Origin: Gammaproteobacteria bacterium
GTDB lineage: Bacteria > Pseudomonadota > Gammaproteobacteria > Methylococcales > UBA2780
Length of the DNA: 36,146 nucleotides
Direction: 5' to 3'
Assembly: GCA_003646305.1 (NCBI GenBank)
Contig: QNFJ01000003.1
Span: 1-36,146, forward strand
Shown here piece after piece: positions 9,588 through 18,699 of this stretch (the stretch's first letter is position 1; each line of letters opens with the position of its first letter). The notes beneath the pieces were generated by a model. The model was not told where the DNA came from, did not search any database, and worked only from the letters and a program-made list of their open reading frames with translations. Made by a program: the position numbers and the translations under genes.

Positions 9588-9879
9588 TGTGAGCTGTTTT
9601 ATCTACAAAACTGAAAAATGGGATGGGATGTACCTGTACGTCCTGGGAGAAGATGATTTCTCGGAAGTTTCAGAAGAAATCATGAAGAAATTCCCTCACC
9701 CAGAATTTGTTTTTGAACTCTCGCTTTCAGCCGATCGACCGCTGGCACGTGAGAATGTGGTGAAGGTGCTTGAAAATTTGAAAATACTCGGTTTTCATCT
9801 GCAAATGCCACCGAGTACTAAAGAAGTTATTCGCACCTTTCCAACACGTGATGAGCTGGATACTTTAAAAGAAGACTGA
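9580..9879 (+). CDS. YcgL domain-containing protein
   Basis: MSDVSCFIYKTEKWDGMYLYVLGEDDFSEVSEEIMKKFPHPEFVFELSLSADRPLARENVVKVLENLKILGFHLQMPP: YcgL-family pattern (YLYV..DDFS.VPEELM...GFxLQ(L/M)PP). ATG 9580 overlaps metF end. Confidence 0.75.
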   Translation: MSDVSCFIYKTEKWDGMYLYVLGEDDFSEVSEEIMKKFPHPEFVFELSLSADRPLARENVVKVLENLKILGFHLQMPPSTKEVIRTFPTRDELDTLKED

Positions 9880-9977
9880 TCTTCTTGGTTAGGGCATCTA
9901 GGTCTGAGAATGCCTTAAGCCCCTCCCTGCATTCATGGTATTCTCGCGACAACCATCACAACTCTCTTTTTCCCGAT

Positions 9978-10112
9978 ATGAGCTCAAATAAATTCCTGAT
10001 TGAGCGTGATCTTGCCGTTCTCTGGCGTCACTGTACGCAAATGAAAGGCCATGAGTGGTCAGTATTAATGGCATCAGGCTCGAGAGATCGCGGGACACAG
10101 TGCGCTAGTTAA
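9978..10112 (+). pseudogene. bioA: N-terminal remnant of adenosylmethionine-8-amino-7-oxononanoate aminotransferase (bioA)
   Basis: MSSNKFLIERDLAVLWRHCTQMKGHEW resembles the BioA N-terminus (typically ...RDLAVLWHPCTQMKDHEWLP...); stops after 44 codons immediately upstream of rsmE. Confidence 0.65.
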
Positions 10113-10113
10113 T

Positions 10114-10842
10114 ATGCGAATCAGTCGACTGTTCTTGCGAGAGGAGCTTAAAACAAACCTGTTCATTACGTTGAATAATGACTCGGCTCATTATCTGCGT
10201 TCTGTTTTGAGACTTAAAGCGGGTTCAGAAATCAGAGTTTTTAACGGCTCAGGTGGTGAGTTTGCAGCTTCTTTGATGGACGTCTCTCGCAAAGTGGTTG
10301 TAGTCAAGATTGGTGAATGGTTCGATAAAAAAAGTGAGCCAAAATTAAATATCACACTTGGGCTGGCAATCAGTCGTGGTGAGCGAATGGATATCGCTAT
10401 ACAGAAGGCGGTGGAATTAGGTGTTTCATCAATTATCCCGATTATCACCGAGTATTGTGCTGTTTCGGTGCGGAATGAACGAATGGTAAAAAAAGAGAGC
10501 CATTGGCAGAAGATAGCGCAGGGGGCCAGTGAACAAAGTGGTAGAACGGTTGTCCCTGATGTGGGTGAGATTGTTCGAATGGATCAATGGTTGGAGAACA
10601 AAGAGGAAGCGCTCAAGCTTTTTCTTGATCCCCGTGCAAAGCAATCCTTACAGCAGGCCGAACTAGTCGAGCAGACAATTATCCTGTTATCTGGTCCAGA
10701 AGGGGGGTTTAGTGAAAGCGAGCAGCGTAAGGCTGTTCAGGCCGGTTATCAATCGGTAACATTGGGGCCACGTATTTTGCGGGCAGAAACAGCTTGCATC
10801 GCTGCAATAACGGCAGTCCAGTTGTTATGGGGCGATTTGTAA
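10114..10842 (+). CDS. rsmE: 16S rRNA (uracil(1498)-N(3))-methyltransferase RsmE
   Basis: MRISRLFLREEL..., HYLRSVLRLKAG, LSGPEGGFSESEQ, LGPRILRAETACIAAI. Confidence 0.95.
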   Translation: MRISRLFLREELKTNLFITLNNDSAHYLRSVLRLKAGSEIRVFNGSGGEFAASLMDVSRKVVVVKIGEWFDKKSEPKLNITLGLAISRGERMDIAIQKAVELGVSSIIPIITEYCAVSVRNERMVKKESHWQKIAQGASEQSGRTVVPDVGEIVRMDQWLENKEEALKLFLDPRAKQSLQQAELVEQTIILLSGPEGGFSESEQRKAVQAGYQSVTLGPRILRAETACIAAITAVQLLWGDL

Positions 10843-10877
10843 ACAGGGTCTAATCAAAGGGCCTAAAAGGAGAGAGT

Positions 10878-11828
10878 TTGACTATTAAACTTGGCATTGT
10901 GATGGACCCGATTGAGGGCATCAAAATTAATAAAGAGAGTAGCTTTGCCATGTTGCTAGAGGCACAGTCGCGTGGTTGGGAGCTTTACTACATGGAGATG
11001 CGCGACCTTTATTTGCGAGATGGCCGAAGCGGTGCCCGAATGAGGCGGCTTGAAGTTGAGCGAAACGAGAAAGAGTGGTTCCGCTTTACCGATGAGAAAG
11101 ACTGGCCGCTGGATGAGCTGGATGTCATCTTAATGCGCAAAGACCCGCCGTTTGATCCGGAATATATTTACGCGACCTACCTGCTGGAGCGAGCAGAAGA
11201 GAAAGGGGTTTTGGTTGTTAATAAACCGCAATCGTTGCGTGATGCCAATGAGAAGCTATTTACCGCCTGGTTTACGCAGTGTTGTGCGCCAACGCTTGTT
11301 GCTCGCGATTCAAATCGAATACGGGGTTTTTTAAAGGAGCAGGGAGAGATTATTCTTAAACCTCTGGATGGTATGGGGGGAACCTCTATCTTTAAATTGA
11401 AAGAGGGTGACGTGAATCTAAGTGTTGTGCTGGAAATTATGACTCAACATAATAGCCAGTTCGTGATGGCACAGCGCTACCTTCCTGAGATAATTGATGG
11501 GGATAAGCGTATTTTGCTGATTAATGGAGAGCCTGTTCCCTATGCTTTAGCCCGTATTCCGGCTAAAGGAGAAAGCCGCGGGAACCTCGCTGCTGGTGGA
11601 CGAGGGGAGGGGCGTGAGTTGACCGAGAGAGATCTCTGGATTTGTAGCCAGGTTGGACCCGTTTTGAAAGAGAAAGGGTTGGTTTTTGTCGGTCTGGATG
11701 TGATTGGTGATTACCTGACCGAAATTAATGTGACGAGTCCAACTTGCATTCAAGAGCTGGATCGTCAATATGGCCTGAATATTAGCGGGCTTTTGATGGA
11801 TCAGATCGAGCAGAAAATTTCCCAATAA
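10878..11828 (+). CDS. gshB: Glutathione synthetase (TTG start)
   Basis: MTIKLGIVMDPIEGIKINKESSFAMLLEAQ..., DVILMRKDPPFDPEYIYATYLLE, KPLDGMGGTSIF, EINVTSPTCIQELD. TTG start preceded by AGGAGAGAG. Confidence 0.97.
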   Translation: MTIKLGIVMDPIEGIKINKESSFAMLLEAQSRGWELYYMEMRDLYLRDGRSGARMRRLEVERNEKEWFRFTDEKDWPLDELDVILMRKDPPFDPEYIYATYLLERAEEKGVLVVNKPQSLRDANEKLFTAWFTQCCAPTLVARDSNRIRGFLKEQGEIILKPLDGMGGTSIFKLKEGDVNLSVVLEIMTQHNSQFVMAQRYLPEIIDGDKRILLINGEPVPYALARIPAKGESRGNLAAGGRGEGRELTERDLWICSQVGPVLKEKGLVFVGLDVIGDYLTEINVTSPTCIQELDRQYGLNISGLLMDQIEQKISQ

Positions 11829-11864
11829 GTAGAAGTTGGACAGAGAAAAGGTGAAGAGCGGACA

Positions 11865-12713
11865 GTGCGTAGAGCATTAACAGTTACATCGGCGGATAGA
11901 TTGGTTTCAACGCTATTCTTAGCGGGTATCGTGCATGCATTAGTTATTTTAGGCATTACTTTTGATCTGCCAAAGCCTGGCCAGGCAAGTAAATCGCTTG
12001 AAATTGTTCTGGTTCGTCAGAGTAGCGATAGAGTCCCGGATAAGGCGGACTTTTTAGCGCAGGCAAACAGCCTGGGCAGTGGTGAAAGCCTGGAAAAGAA
12101 AAAAATTGAGGAGAGGGGGAGGCCTCAACAGATTGCCAGGAATAGTGGGCAACAGGCGATTGAAATGGAAAAACAATCCTCACAGAGCAGCCAGAAAAAA
12201 GTGTTAGTACAGCAGAAGTCGACAAAGAAAATAAGTACCGCGGATAAAGAGAAAAAAGAAGATAAGCCCCGCAAAATTTCTGCCGAAAGCCTCGCCATGC
12301 AGATTTCGGAGTTAAGTAAAGAGTTGAATATGGCGGAGCAGAATTATGCGAAGCGACCCCGTATTAAATTTATAAATTCGATGAGTGCAAAAAGCTATAT
12401 CTTTGCGCAATATGAGGCAGAATGGCAACGGAAGATTGAGCGGATAGGCAACCTTAATTATCCCGATGAGGCAAGGCGCAAAAGATTGGCTGGGCGACTG
12501 CTACTGGTTGTCTTGATTAATAGCGATGGATCATTGGAGAAGGTTGAACTAAGAAGTTCTTCTGGACATAAGATTCTGGATGATGCAGCCATTAGAATTG
12601 TTCAGCTTGCCGCACCTTTTGCTGTATTTCCGGCTGAAATAAGCAAAGAATATGATCAATTGGCAATCACCAGAACATGGCGTTTTGCCAGCGATAAGGT
12701 CTCTACAAAGTAA
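11865..12713 (+). CDS. Energy transducer TonB family protein (GTG start)
   Basis: N-terminal TM, charged linker, C-terminal YPDEARRKRLAGRLLLVVLINSDGSLEKVELRSSSGHKILDDAAIRIVQLAAPFAVFP. Confidence 0.85.
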   Translation: MRRALTVTSADRLVSTLFLAGIVHALVILGITFDLPKPGQASKSLEIVLVRQSSDRVPDKADFLAQANSLGSGESLEKKKIEERGRPQQIARNSGQQAIEMEKQSSQSSQKKVLVQQKSTKKISTADKEKKEDKPRKISAESLAMQISELSKELNMAEQNYAKRPRIKFINSMSAKSYIFAQYEAEWQRKIERIGNLNYPDEARRKRLAGRLLLVVLINSDGSLEKVELRSSSGHKILDDAAIRIVQLAAPFAVFPAEISKEYDQLAITRTWRFASDKVSTK

Positions 12714-13276
12714 TGAAAAAAAACGATAGCTTAGCTAACCATTTTTTAATAGCAATGCCGGCCCTGAAGGACCCCAATTTCTTTCACACGGTAACCTATA
12801 TTTGCCAGCATAATCACGAAGGTGCGCTGGGGGTCATTATTAACCGCCCTGCTGAAATGGCGCTTAATGAAATTTTTGAGCAGATGGATATCGCGCCAAA
12901 AACAAAAGCTGTTGGAGATTATCCAGTCTGCTTCGGTGGCCCTGTTCAAATGGAGCGAGGGTTTATCTTGCACCGCTCGGGGAGTGAGTGGAAGTCAACA
13001 TTGCCAGTGACGGAGACAGTTTCATTGACAACCTCCCGTGATCTATTGGAAGCGATGGCGGTTGGTGAGGGGCCAGAGTCGCCTCTTATCACTTTAGGGT
13101 ATGCCGGTTGGGCTGCAGGGCAGCTTGAAGAGGAGATTCTTGATAATGCCTGGTTGAGTGTTCCGGCCAGTGAGTCAGTCCTTTTCGACCTGCCTTTTAA
13201 AGATCGCTGGAAGGCTGCGGCAGGAGGCTTGGGTATTGACCTTGATCTTCTTTCGTCTGAAGCGGGACATGCTTGA
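12713..13276 (+). CDS. YqgE/AlgH family protein
   Basis: LANHFLIAMPALKDPNFFHTVTYICQHNHEGALGVIINRP..., GGPVQMERGFILH, GYAGWAAGQLEEEI. Confidence 0.95.
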   Translation: MKKNDSLANHFLIAMPALKDPNFFHTVTYICQHNHEGALGVIINRPAEMALNEIFEQMDIAPKTKAVGDYPVCFGGPVQMERGFILHRSGSEWKSTLPVTETVSLTTSRDLLEAMAVGEGPESPLITLGYAGWAAGQLEEEILDNAWLSVPASESVLFDLPFKDRWKAAAGGLGIDLDLLSSEAGHA

Positions 13277-13310
13277 TCTCGAGTAAAAATCGGGTTAGCT
13301 GAGGGCTTCT

Positions 13311-13757
13311 ATGTCGCTGGATTCACTATTATCTCAAACAGACGACAACGGCTACCTTGGTTTTGATTTTGGGACAAAAAAGATTGGTGTCGCTGTGGGT
13401 CAAACGGTAACGGGGATGGCGAGCCCGTTGGAGACAATTCCGGCGGTTAATCAGAAGCCAAACTGGGAAGCGATAAGTCGATTGGTTAAAGAGTGGCGTC
13501 CTGCTGGCTTTGTTGTGGGGATATCCTATCAGGAGGATGGCAGTAAGAACCCTGTGACAGATAAAATTTTAAAATTCTGCCGGCAACTGGAAGGGCGCTA
13601 TAATCTTCCCGTTCATACGATGGATGAAGCACTGACAACCTATGAATCTAAACAACTGTTGTTTGACGAGCTTAAAGTGAATGCGACAAAATTATGGAAG
13701 GTGCAGGATCAACTTGCGGCAACATTAATTTTGCAGAGTTGGTTGAATCAGGAATAA
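13311..13757 (+). CDS. ruvX: Holliday junction resolvase-like / pre-16S rRNA nuclease RuvX (YqgF)
   Basis: LGFDFGTKKIGVAVGQTVTGMASPLETIP, VVGISYQEDGS, MDEALTTYES. Confidence 0.93.
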   Translation: MSLDSLLSQTDDNGYLGFDFGTKKIGVAVGQTVTGMASPLETIPAVNQKPNWEAISRLVKEWRPAGFVVGISYQEDGSKNPVTDKILKFCRQLEGRYNLPVHTMDEALTTYESKQLLFDELKVNATKLWKVQDQLAATLILQSWLNQE

Positions 13758-13767
13758 GAAGGTAAAA

Positions 13768-14280
13768 ATGAGTAATAATCTGGATATTCAGCAGCTTTTG
13801 AACCATCTTGAGTCGGGCCTCAGAGATGTCATCTCAGAGAGAAGAATAGCAAAGCCTCTGATGATCGGTATTCATACTGGGGGTGGCTGGGTTGCAGAGG
13901 TTCTGCATAAAAGGTTGGAGTTAGAAGAGCCACTTGGGCTATTGAATATCTCATTTTACCGAGATGATTTCTCGCAAATAGGTATGCACCCGCAGGTTGC
14001 GCCAAGTAGCCTCCCTGTTGCAGTAGAGGGAAGAGATATTCTCTTGATAGATGATGTTCTGTTTACCGGACGAACAATCCGTGCGGCGCTGAATGAAATT
14101 TTCGATTATGGTCGGCCAAATCAGGTCGCTTTAGGAGTTTTGCTTGATCGTGGGGAACGCCAGCTCCCCTTTCAGCCAGACGCTGTCGGTGGGCGAGTGG
14201 CGCTATCATCCGGGGAGCAGATTAAGCTATCGGGACCAGAACCGCTGGCGCTTTCCATTAATTTGCAGGAGAGCCGATGA
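13768..14280 (+). CDS. pyrR: PyrR bifunctional regulator/uracil phosphoribosyltransferase
   Basis: [52 protein letters not shown] (PRPP loop); overlaps pyrB. Confidence 0.95.
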   Translation: MSNNLDIQQLLNHLESGLRDVISERRIAKPLMIGIHTGGGWVAEVLHKRLELEEPLGLLNISFYRDDFSQIGMHPQVAPSSLPVAVEGRDILLIDDVLFTGRTIRAALNEIFDYGRPNQVALGVLLDRGERQLPFQPDAVGGRVALSSGEQIKLSGPEPLALSINLQESR

Positions 14281-15284
14281 ACGTTGGGACATTAACGGTT
14301 TTTCCTGAACCTGGTGGGCAGGGAACTCCCGCAGATTTACAGCTTAACTCAGTTGGAAAGCTGAAGCACTTTCTCTCTATTGAAGGGCTAAGTCGGCAGC
14401 TGTTGACGGAAATCATGGACAGAGCAGAATCTTTCTCCAGCGTTGCCGAGCAGCAGGTTAAGAAGGTTCCTCTGCTTAGAGGAAAAACAATCGTTAACCT
14501 CTTTTTTGAAAATAGCACACGAACTCGGACGACTTTTGAGCTAGCTGCCAAGCGGCTTTCGGCGGACGTTTTGAATATCAATATTGCCACCTCGGCGACC
14601 TCGAAAGGCGAAAGTTTGCTGGATACAATCCGCAATCTTGAGGCGATGCACGTTGATATGTTTGTTGTCAGGCATGCAATGAGTGGTGCTGCGCACTTTA
14701 TCGCTGAACAGGCAGCTTCTCATATCAGCGTGATTAATGCTGGGGATGGGCGGCACTCACACCCTACGCAGGCGATGCTGGATATGTTCACGATTCGGAG
14801 AATGAAGGGTGATTTTAGCCAGTTGAAGGTAGCTATTGTCGGAGATGTTCGATATTCGCGAGTTGCCAGAGCGCAGGTTCATGCTTTGAATATTCTAGGG
14901 GTGGAAGAGGTGCGATTAGTCGCCCCGGCCACGTTGCTTCCGGACGAGATAGAATCGTTAGGGGTTACGGTTTGTCATGACATGCATGAAGGGCTTGCCG
15001 ATATTGATGTTGTCATTATGCTGAGATTGCAACGTGAGCGAATGAAAGGCGCATTGTTACCCAGTGCGCATGAATACTATAACTTCTATGGGCTGACCGA
15101 GGCACGTTTATCACAGGCAAAAAGTGATGTGATTGTGATGCATCCGGGGCCGATTAATCGTGGGGTTGAGATTGACTCAGCGGTTGCTGATGGTGACAGG
15201 TCGGTTATCTTGCAGCAGGTTACACATGGGATTGCGATTCGAATGGCTGTGATGTCGATGGCAATGCAGCGAGGTGAAGGCTGA
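14277..15284 (+). CDS. pyrB: Aspartate carbamoyltransferase catalytic subunit
   Basis: [53 protein letters not shown] overlap with pyrR. Confidence 0.97.
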   Translation: MNVGTLTVFPEPGGQGTPADLQLNSVGKLKHFLSIEGLSRQLLTEIMDRAESFSSVAEQQVKKVPLLRGKTIVNLFFENSTRTRTTFELAAKRLSADVLNINIATSATSKGESLLDTIRNLEAMHVDMFVVRHAMSGAAHFIAEQAASHISVINAGDGRHSHPTQAMLDMFTIRRMKGDFSQLKVAIVGDVRYSRVARAQVHALNILGVEEVRLVAPATLLPDEIESLGVTVCHDMHEGLADIDVVIMLRLQRERMKGALLPSAHEYYNFYGLTEARLSQAKSDVIVMHPGPINRGVEIDSAVADGDRSVILQQVTHGIAIRMAVMSMAMQRGEG

Positions 15285-16570
15285 TGGGCATGAGCATAAT
15301 GATCGAGAACGGGAGAGTTATTGATCCGGCTAATCAAGTTGATGTCGAAGCTTCACTTTATGTTGCCGATGGGAAAGTGCTTTCGCTTGGTACGAAGCCT
15401 GAAGGTTTTGTAGCAGATCGCACGATTGATGCGAGTGGACAGGTCGTATGTCCTGGTTTTGTCGATTTGTGCACCCGTCTGCGCGAGCCTGGTTTGGAAC
15501 ATAAAGGAACTATCGCGAGTGAAACGAAGGCGGCAGTTAGCGCCGGCTTCACAACACTTTGTTGCCCACCTGATACCGACCCTGTCATTGATACACCAGC
15601 CGTTGCGAACTTGATTCAGGAGCGGGCTCAATTGGCTGGGAGCTGCTGTCTGTTGCCAATAGGTGCTTTAACGAAAAATCTCGAAGGAGATAGTTTAAGC
15701 GAAATGGGTGCGTTGCAGGCGGCGGGTTGTCTTGCTGTTAGTAATGCCGGCTCTGCTATCAAAAGCACACTGATTTTGAGAAGAGCAATGGAATACGCCG
15801 CAACGTATGACTTGCTGGTCATTATTCGCCCGGAAGATCAAGGATTAAGTGCAGGAGGCTTCGTTCACGAAGGTGCCGTCAGCGCCAGATTGGGATTGCC
15901 TGGTATTCCTGATATAGCCGAAACAACAGCTGTTGCACAGGCACTAGAGCTAATCCGGCATACAGGCGTCAGAGCGCATTTTGGGCAGCTGTCGAGCGTA
16001 AAAGCAGCGAGAATGATAGGAAGAGCGCGACATGAAGGGGTGCCGGTTAGCGCAGATGTCAGTGCACACCAGCTTTTTCTAAGCGAACTCGATATTAGTG
16101 GCTACAACGCGCAGTGCCATGTTAGACCGCCGTTAAGAGCTGAAAGTGACCGAGAAGGCTTAAGGTTGGCGGTCGCCGAGGGTGTGATCGGTGCAATATG
16201 CTCCGATCACCAACCGCATGAGTCAGATGCTAAACTGGATCTGTTTCAGTCCACAGAGCCCGGAATTGCAGGGCTAGAAACTGTTTTACCATTACTTTTA
16301 AAACTGGTTGATGATGGGGTTCTTGAGTTGAATGATGCCATCGCCAGATTAACCGCTGGGCCGGCCGATATTCTGGGGTTTGAATGCGGGCAATTAAAAG
16401 AGGGCTCTCCCGCTGATGTGACAATTTTTGATCCTCAAAAGCAGTGGCAGGTTGGGGATGAAAACTGGTTAAGTGCAGGACGGAATAACCCATTCAATGG
16501 GCAAATCGCTACAGGTCAGGTGACGTTGACTCTGCAATCAGGTCGCGTTGTTTTTGACCGAAACAGCTAA
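15284..16570 (+). CDS. Dihydroorotase-like protein PyrC' (apparently non-catalytic)
   Basis: Amidohydrolase fold (GFVDLCTRLREPGLEHKGTI, SDHQPHESDAKLDLF); metal-ligand HxH replaced by CTR and HxED-type His by RPED. TGATG overlap with pyrB. Confidence 0.9.
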   Translation: MGMSIMIENGRVIDPANQVDVEASLYVADGKVLSLGTKPEGFVADRTIDASGQVVCPGFVDLCTRLREPGLEHKGTIASETKAAVSAGFTTLCCPPDTDPVIDTPAVANLIQERAQLAGSCCLLPIGALTKNLEGDSLSEMGALQAAGCLAVSNAGSAIKSTLILRRAMEYAATYDLLVIIRPEDQGLSAGGFVHEGAVSARLGLPGIPDIAETTAVAQALELIRHTGVRAHFGQLSSVKAARMIGRARHEGVPVSADVSAHQLFLSELDISGYNAQCHVRPPLRAESDREGLRLAVAEGVIGAICSDHQPHESDAKLDLFQSTEPGIAGLETVLPLLLKLVDDGVLELNDAIARLTAGPADILGFECGQLKEGSPADVTIFDPQKQWQVGDENWLSAGRNNPFNGQIATGQVTLTLQSGRVVFDRNS

Positions 16571-16627
16571 CTTCTTTAAAGAATGAACGCCACTCCAATG
16601 AGCTGGCTGCCAAATAGATAAAATCAA

Positions 16628-17500
16628 ATGAATCGACAAGAAAATAGCATCTTTGTGGAAGAGGCGCGGATTACGGCCCGCCAGACTTTTGCTGGGGGGC
16701 AGCATACTATGCGTTTGGCCGCGCCTAAGTGTGCAGCTAAGGCAGAGCCGGGTTCTTTTATTCATCTCCGCTGTGAAGAGCTGCTGGCAATGCGCAGGCC
16801 AATCTCCATTATGCGAGCAAACAGCGATGAAGGCTGGATAGAGATTCTATTTAAAGAGTTGGGAAAGGGAACCAGGTTGCTTGCTCAGCGGCAGGTGGGC
16901 GAGTCTCTCAGTTTAATGGGGCCTATTGGCAATCCGTTTGTTCTCTCTGAAAAGCGCAAACGACCACTGCTAATTGGAGGAGGTGTTGGTATTCCTCCGA
17001 TGGTCTATTTGGCTGAATCTATTTACACCGGCAAGTTTAGTTTTCAACCGCTGGTGCTGATGGGTTCAGAGATCCCTTTTCCTTTTGAGGTTACACAGTC
17101 AAAACTAGCTGTTTCAGGGGTTGATAAGAGCTGTTCTGCGACGATGCCACTTTTGGAGGAGTGGGACATTCCAGCCCGTTTGGCGAGTAATGCCGGTTTC
17201 GATGGTTGCTTTGAAGGATTTATAACCGATCTTGCCCGTTGCTATTTACGTTCACTTTCTCCATCTGAGCAGCAAGAGGTAGAGCTCTTTAGTTGTGGGC
17301 CTCATCCTATGTTATCGGCGGTTGCGGCTTTGGCAAAAGAATTTGACCTGCCTTGCCAGCTTTCACTGGAAGAGTATATGGCTTGTGCTGTCGGTGGTTG
17401 CGCAGGCTGCGTTGTTAAAGTGAAAACCGCAGAAGGTGAGGTGATGAAGCGTGTCTGTGTCGATGGGCCGGTCTTTAGGGCAGAAGAACTTTCTTTCTAA
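16628..17500 (+). CDS. PyrK-like dihydroorotate dehydrogenase electron transfer subunit (FAD, NAD, 2Fe-2S)
   Basis: MRRPISIM FAD motif, LLIGGGVGIPPMVYLAE NAD motif, CAVGGCAGCVVKVKTAEGEVMKRVC cysteine cluster. Confidence 0.85.
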   Translation: MNRQENSIFVEEARITARQTFAGGQHTMRLAAPKCAAKAEPGSFIHLRCEELLAMRRPISIMRANSDEGWIEILFKELGKGTRLLAQRQVGESLSLMGPIGNPFVLSEKRKRPLLIGGGVGIPPMVYLAESIYTGKFSFQPLVLMGSEIPFPFEVTQSKLAVSGVDKSCSATMPLLEEWDIPARLASNAGFDGCFEGFITDLARCYLRSLSPSEQQEVELFSCGPHPMLSAVAALAKEFDLPCQLSLEEYMACAVGGCAGCVVKVKTAEGEVMKRVCVDGPVFRAEELSF

Positions 17501-17526
17501 TCAGTACGATTATTGAGTGGGTTAAA

Positions 17527-17557
17527 AGCGGAAGGAGGCGATAGCCCCACTTCCGCT
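17527..17557. terminator. Convergent-gene hairpin (pyrK-like / pilU)
   Basis: AGCGGAAG-GAGGCGATAGCCCCA-CTTCCGCT, with inner GGC-GATA-GCC; lies between converging genes, no U-tract. Confidence 0.4.
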
Positions 17558-17568
17558 GAAGGGTCTGT

Positions 17569-18687
17569 TTAGTCCTTTTCGACGATAAGTATTTCATCAT
17601 CAGGGCTAAATTTATTGATGCCCCCTTCTCCGCCAAGTTTGATCATCAGGCGAACTTCGTTGGTTGAATCTGCGTGTGCGAGTGCATCTTCGTAGCTGAT
17701 TTTACCCTCGGTATAAAGGTCATAGAGAGCCTGGTCGAAGGTTTGCATACCCTGTTCACGAGAGCGTTTCATTAGTTCTTTCAACTTATGTATTTCGCCT
17801 TTATGAATCAGATCGGACGCAAGTGGTGTGTTGAGCAGTATTTCGACGGCCGGGTGGCGCCCTTTCCCGTCAGCAGTTTTAATTAGCTGCTGGGCGACAA
17901 TCCCCTTCAGGTTAAGAGACAGATCCATAAAGAGTTGGCTGCGACGGTCATCAGGAAAGAAGTTGATGATCCTGTCGAGTGCCTGATTGGCATTATTGGC
18001 GTGTAACGTAGTAAGACAAAGGTGCCCTGTTTCTGCAAAAGCGATGGCGTGCTCCATGGTTTCTCTGGTACGAACCTCACCAATTAGAATCACATCAGGG
18101 GCTTGTCTCAAGGTGTTTTTAAGCGCAATGCCGTAAGACTCAGTGTCGAGACCCACTTCCCGTTGAGTAATAATGCAACCTTCATGGTTATGAATATACT
18201 CAATTGGATCTTCGATGGTGATGATATGGCCACTACTATTTTGATTGCGATATTTTAGCATCGATGCCAAAGAGGTCGATTTACCGGTTCCGGTTGCACC
18301 GACAAAGATAATAAGCCCTCTTTTTTGTAGTGCTAGATCTTTCAGAATAGGTGGAAGATGGAGCGATTCTATTGAGGGGATCTCTGATTCGATGCGGCGT
18401 AACACCATGCCAGCAGCATCACGCTGAATAAATGCGCTGACGCGAAATCGGCCAATTCCGTGCTCACTGATGGCGAAATTACACTCCTTTGTATTATCAA
18501 ACTCCTCTCTTTGGCGGTTACTCATAATGCTGGTAACCACCTCGTAGGCTTGCTCCATGGTCAGGCGCGTTTTAGAGATGGGCTGCATCGAGCCGTTAAC
18601 CTTTATGGCGGGAGGCCAGCCGGTGGTGATAAATAGATCTGATGCTTTTTTATGCGCCATCAGTTGCAGCAGTGATTTAAAATCCAT
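17569..18687 (-). CDS. pilU: Type IV pilus twitching ATPase PilU
   Basis: PilT/PilU family: VGATGTGKSTSLASM Walker A, HIITIEDPIEYIH, ILIGEVRTRETMEHAIAFAETGHL; second copy beside pilT. Confidence 0.95.
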   Translation of the reverse strand: MDFKSLLQLMAHKKASDLFITTGWPPAIKVNGSMQPISKTRLTMEQAYEVVTSIMSNRQREEFDNTKECNFAISEHGIGRFRVSAFIQRDAAGMVLRRIESEIPSIESLHLPPILKDLALQKRGLIIFVGATGTGKSTSLASMLKYRNQNSSGHIITIEDPIEYIHNHEGCIITQREVGLDTESYGIALKNTLRQAPDVILIGEVRTRETMEHAIAFAETGHLCLTTLHANNANQALDRIINFFPDDRRSQLFMDLSLNLKGIVAQQLIKTADGKGRHPAVEILLNTPLASDLIHKGEIHKLKELMKRSREQGMQTFDQALYDLYTEGKISYEDALAHADSTNEVRLMIKLGGEGGINKFSPDDEILIVEKD

Positions 18688-18699
18688 TTGGTTCCCCCG

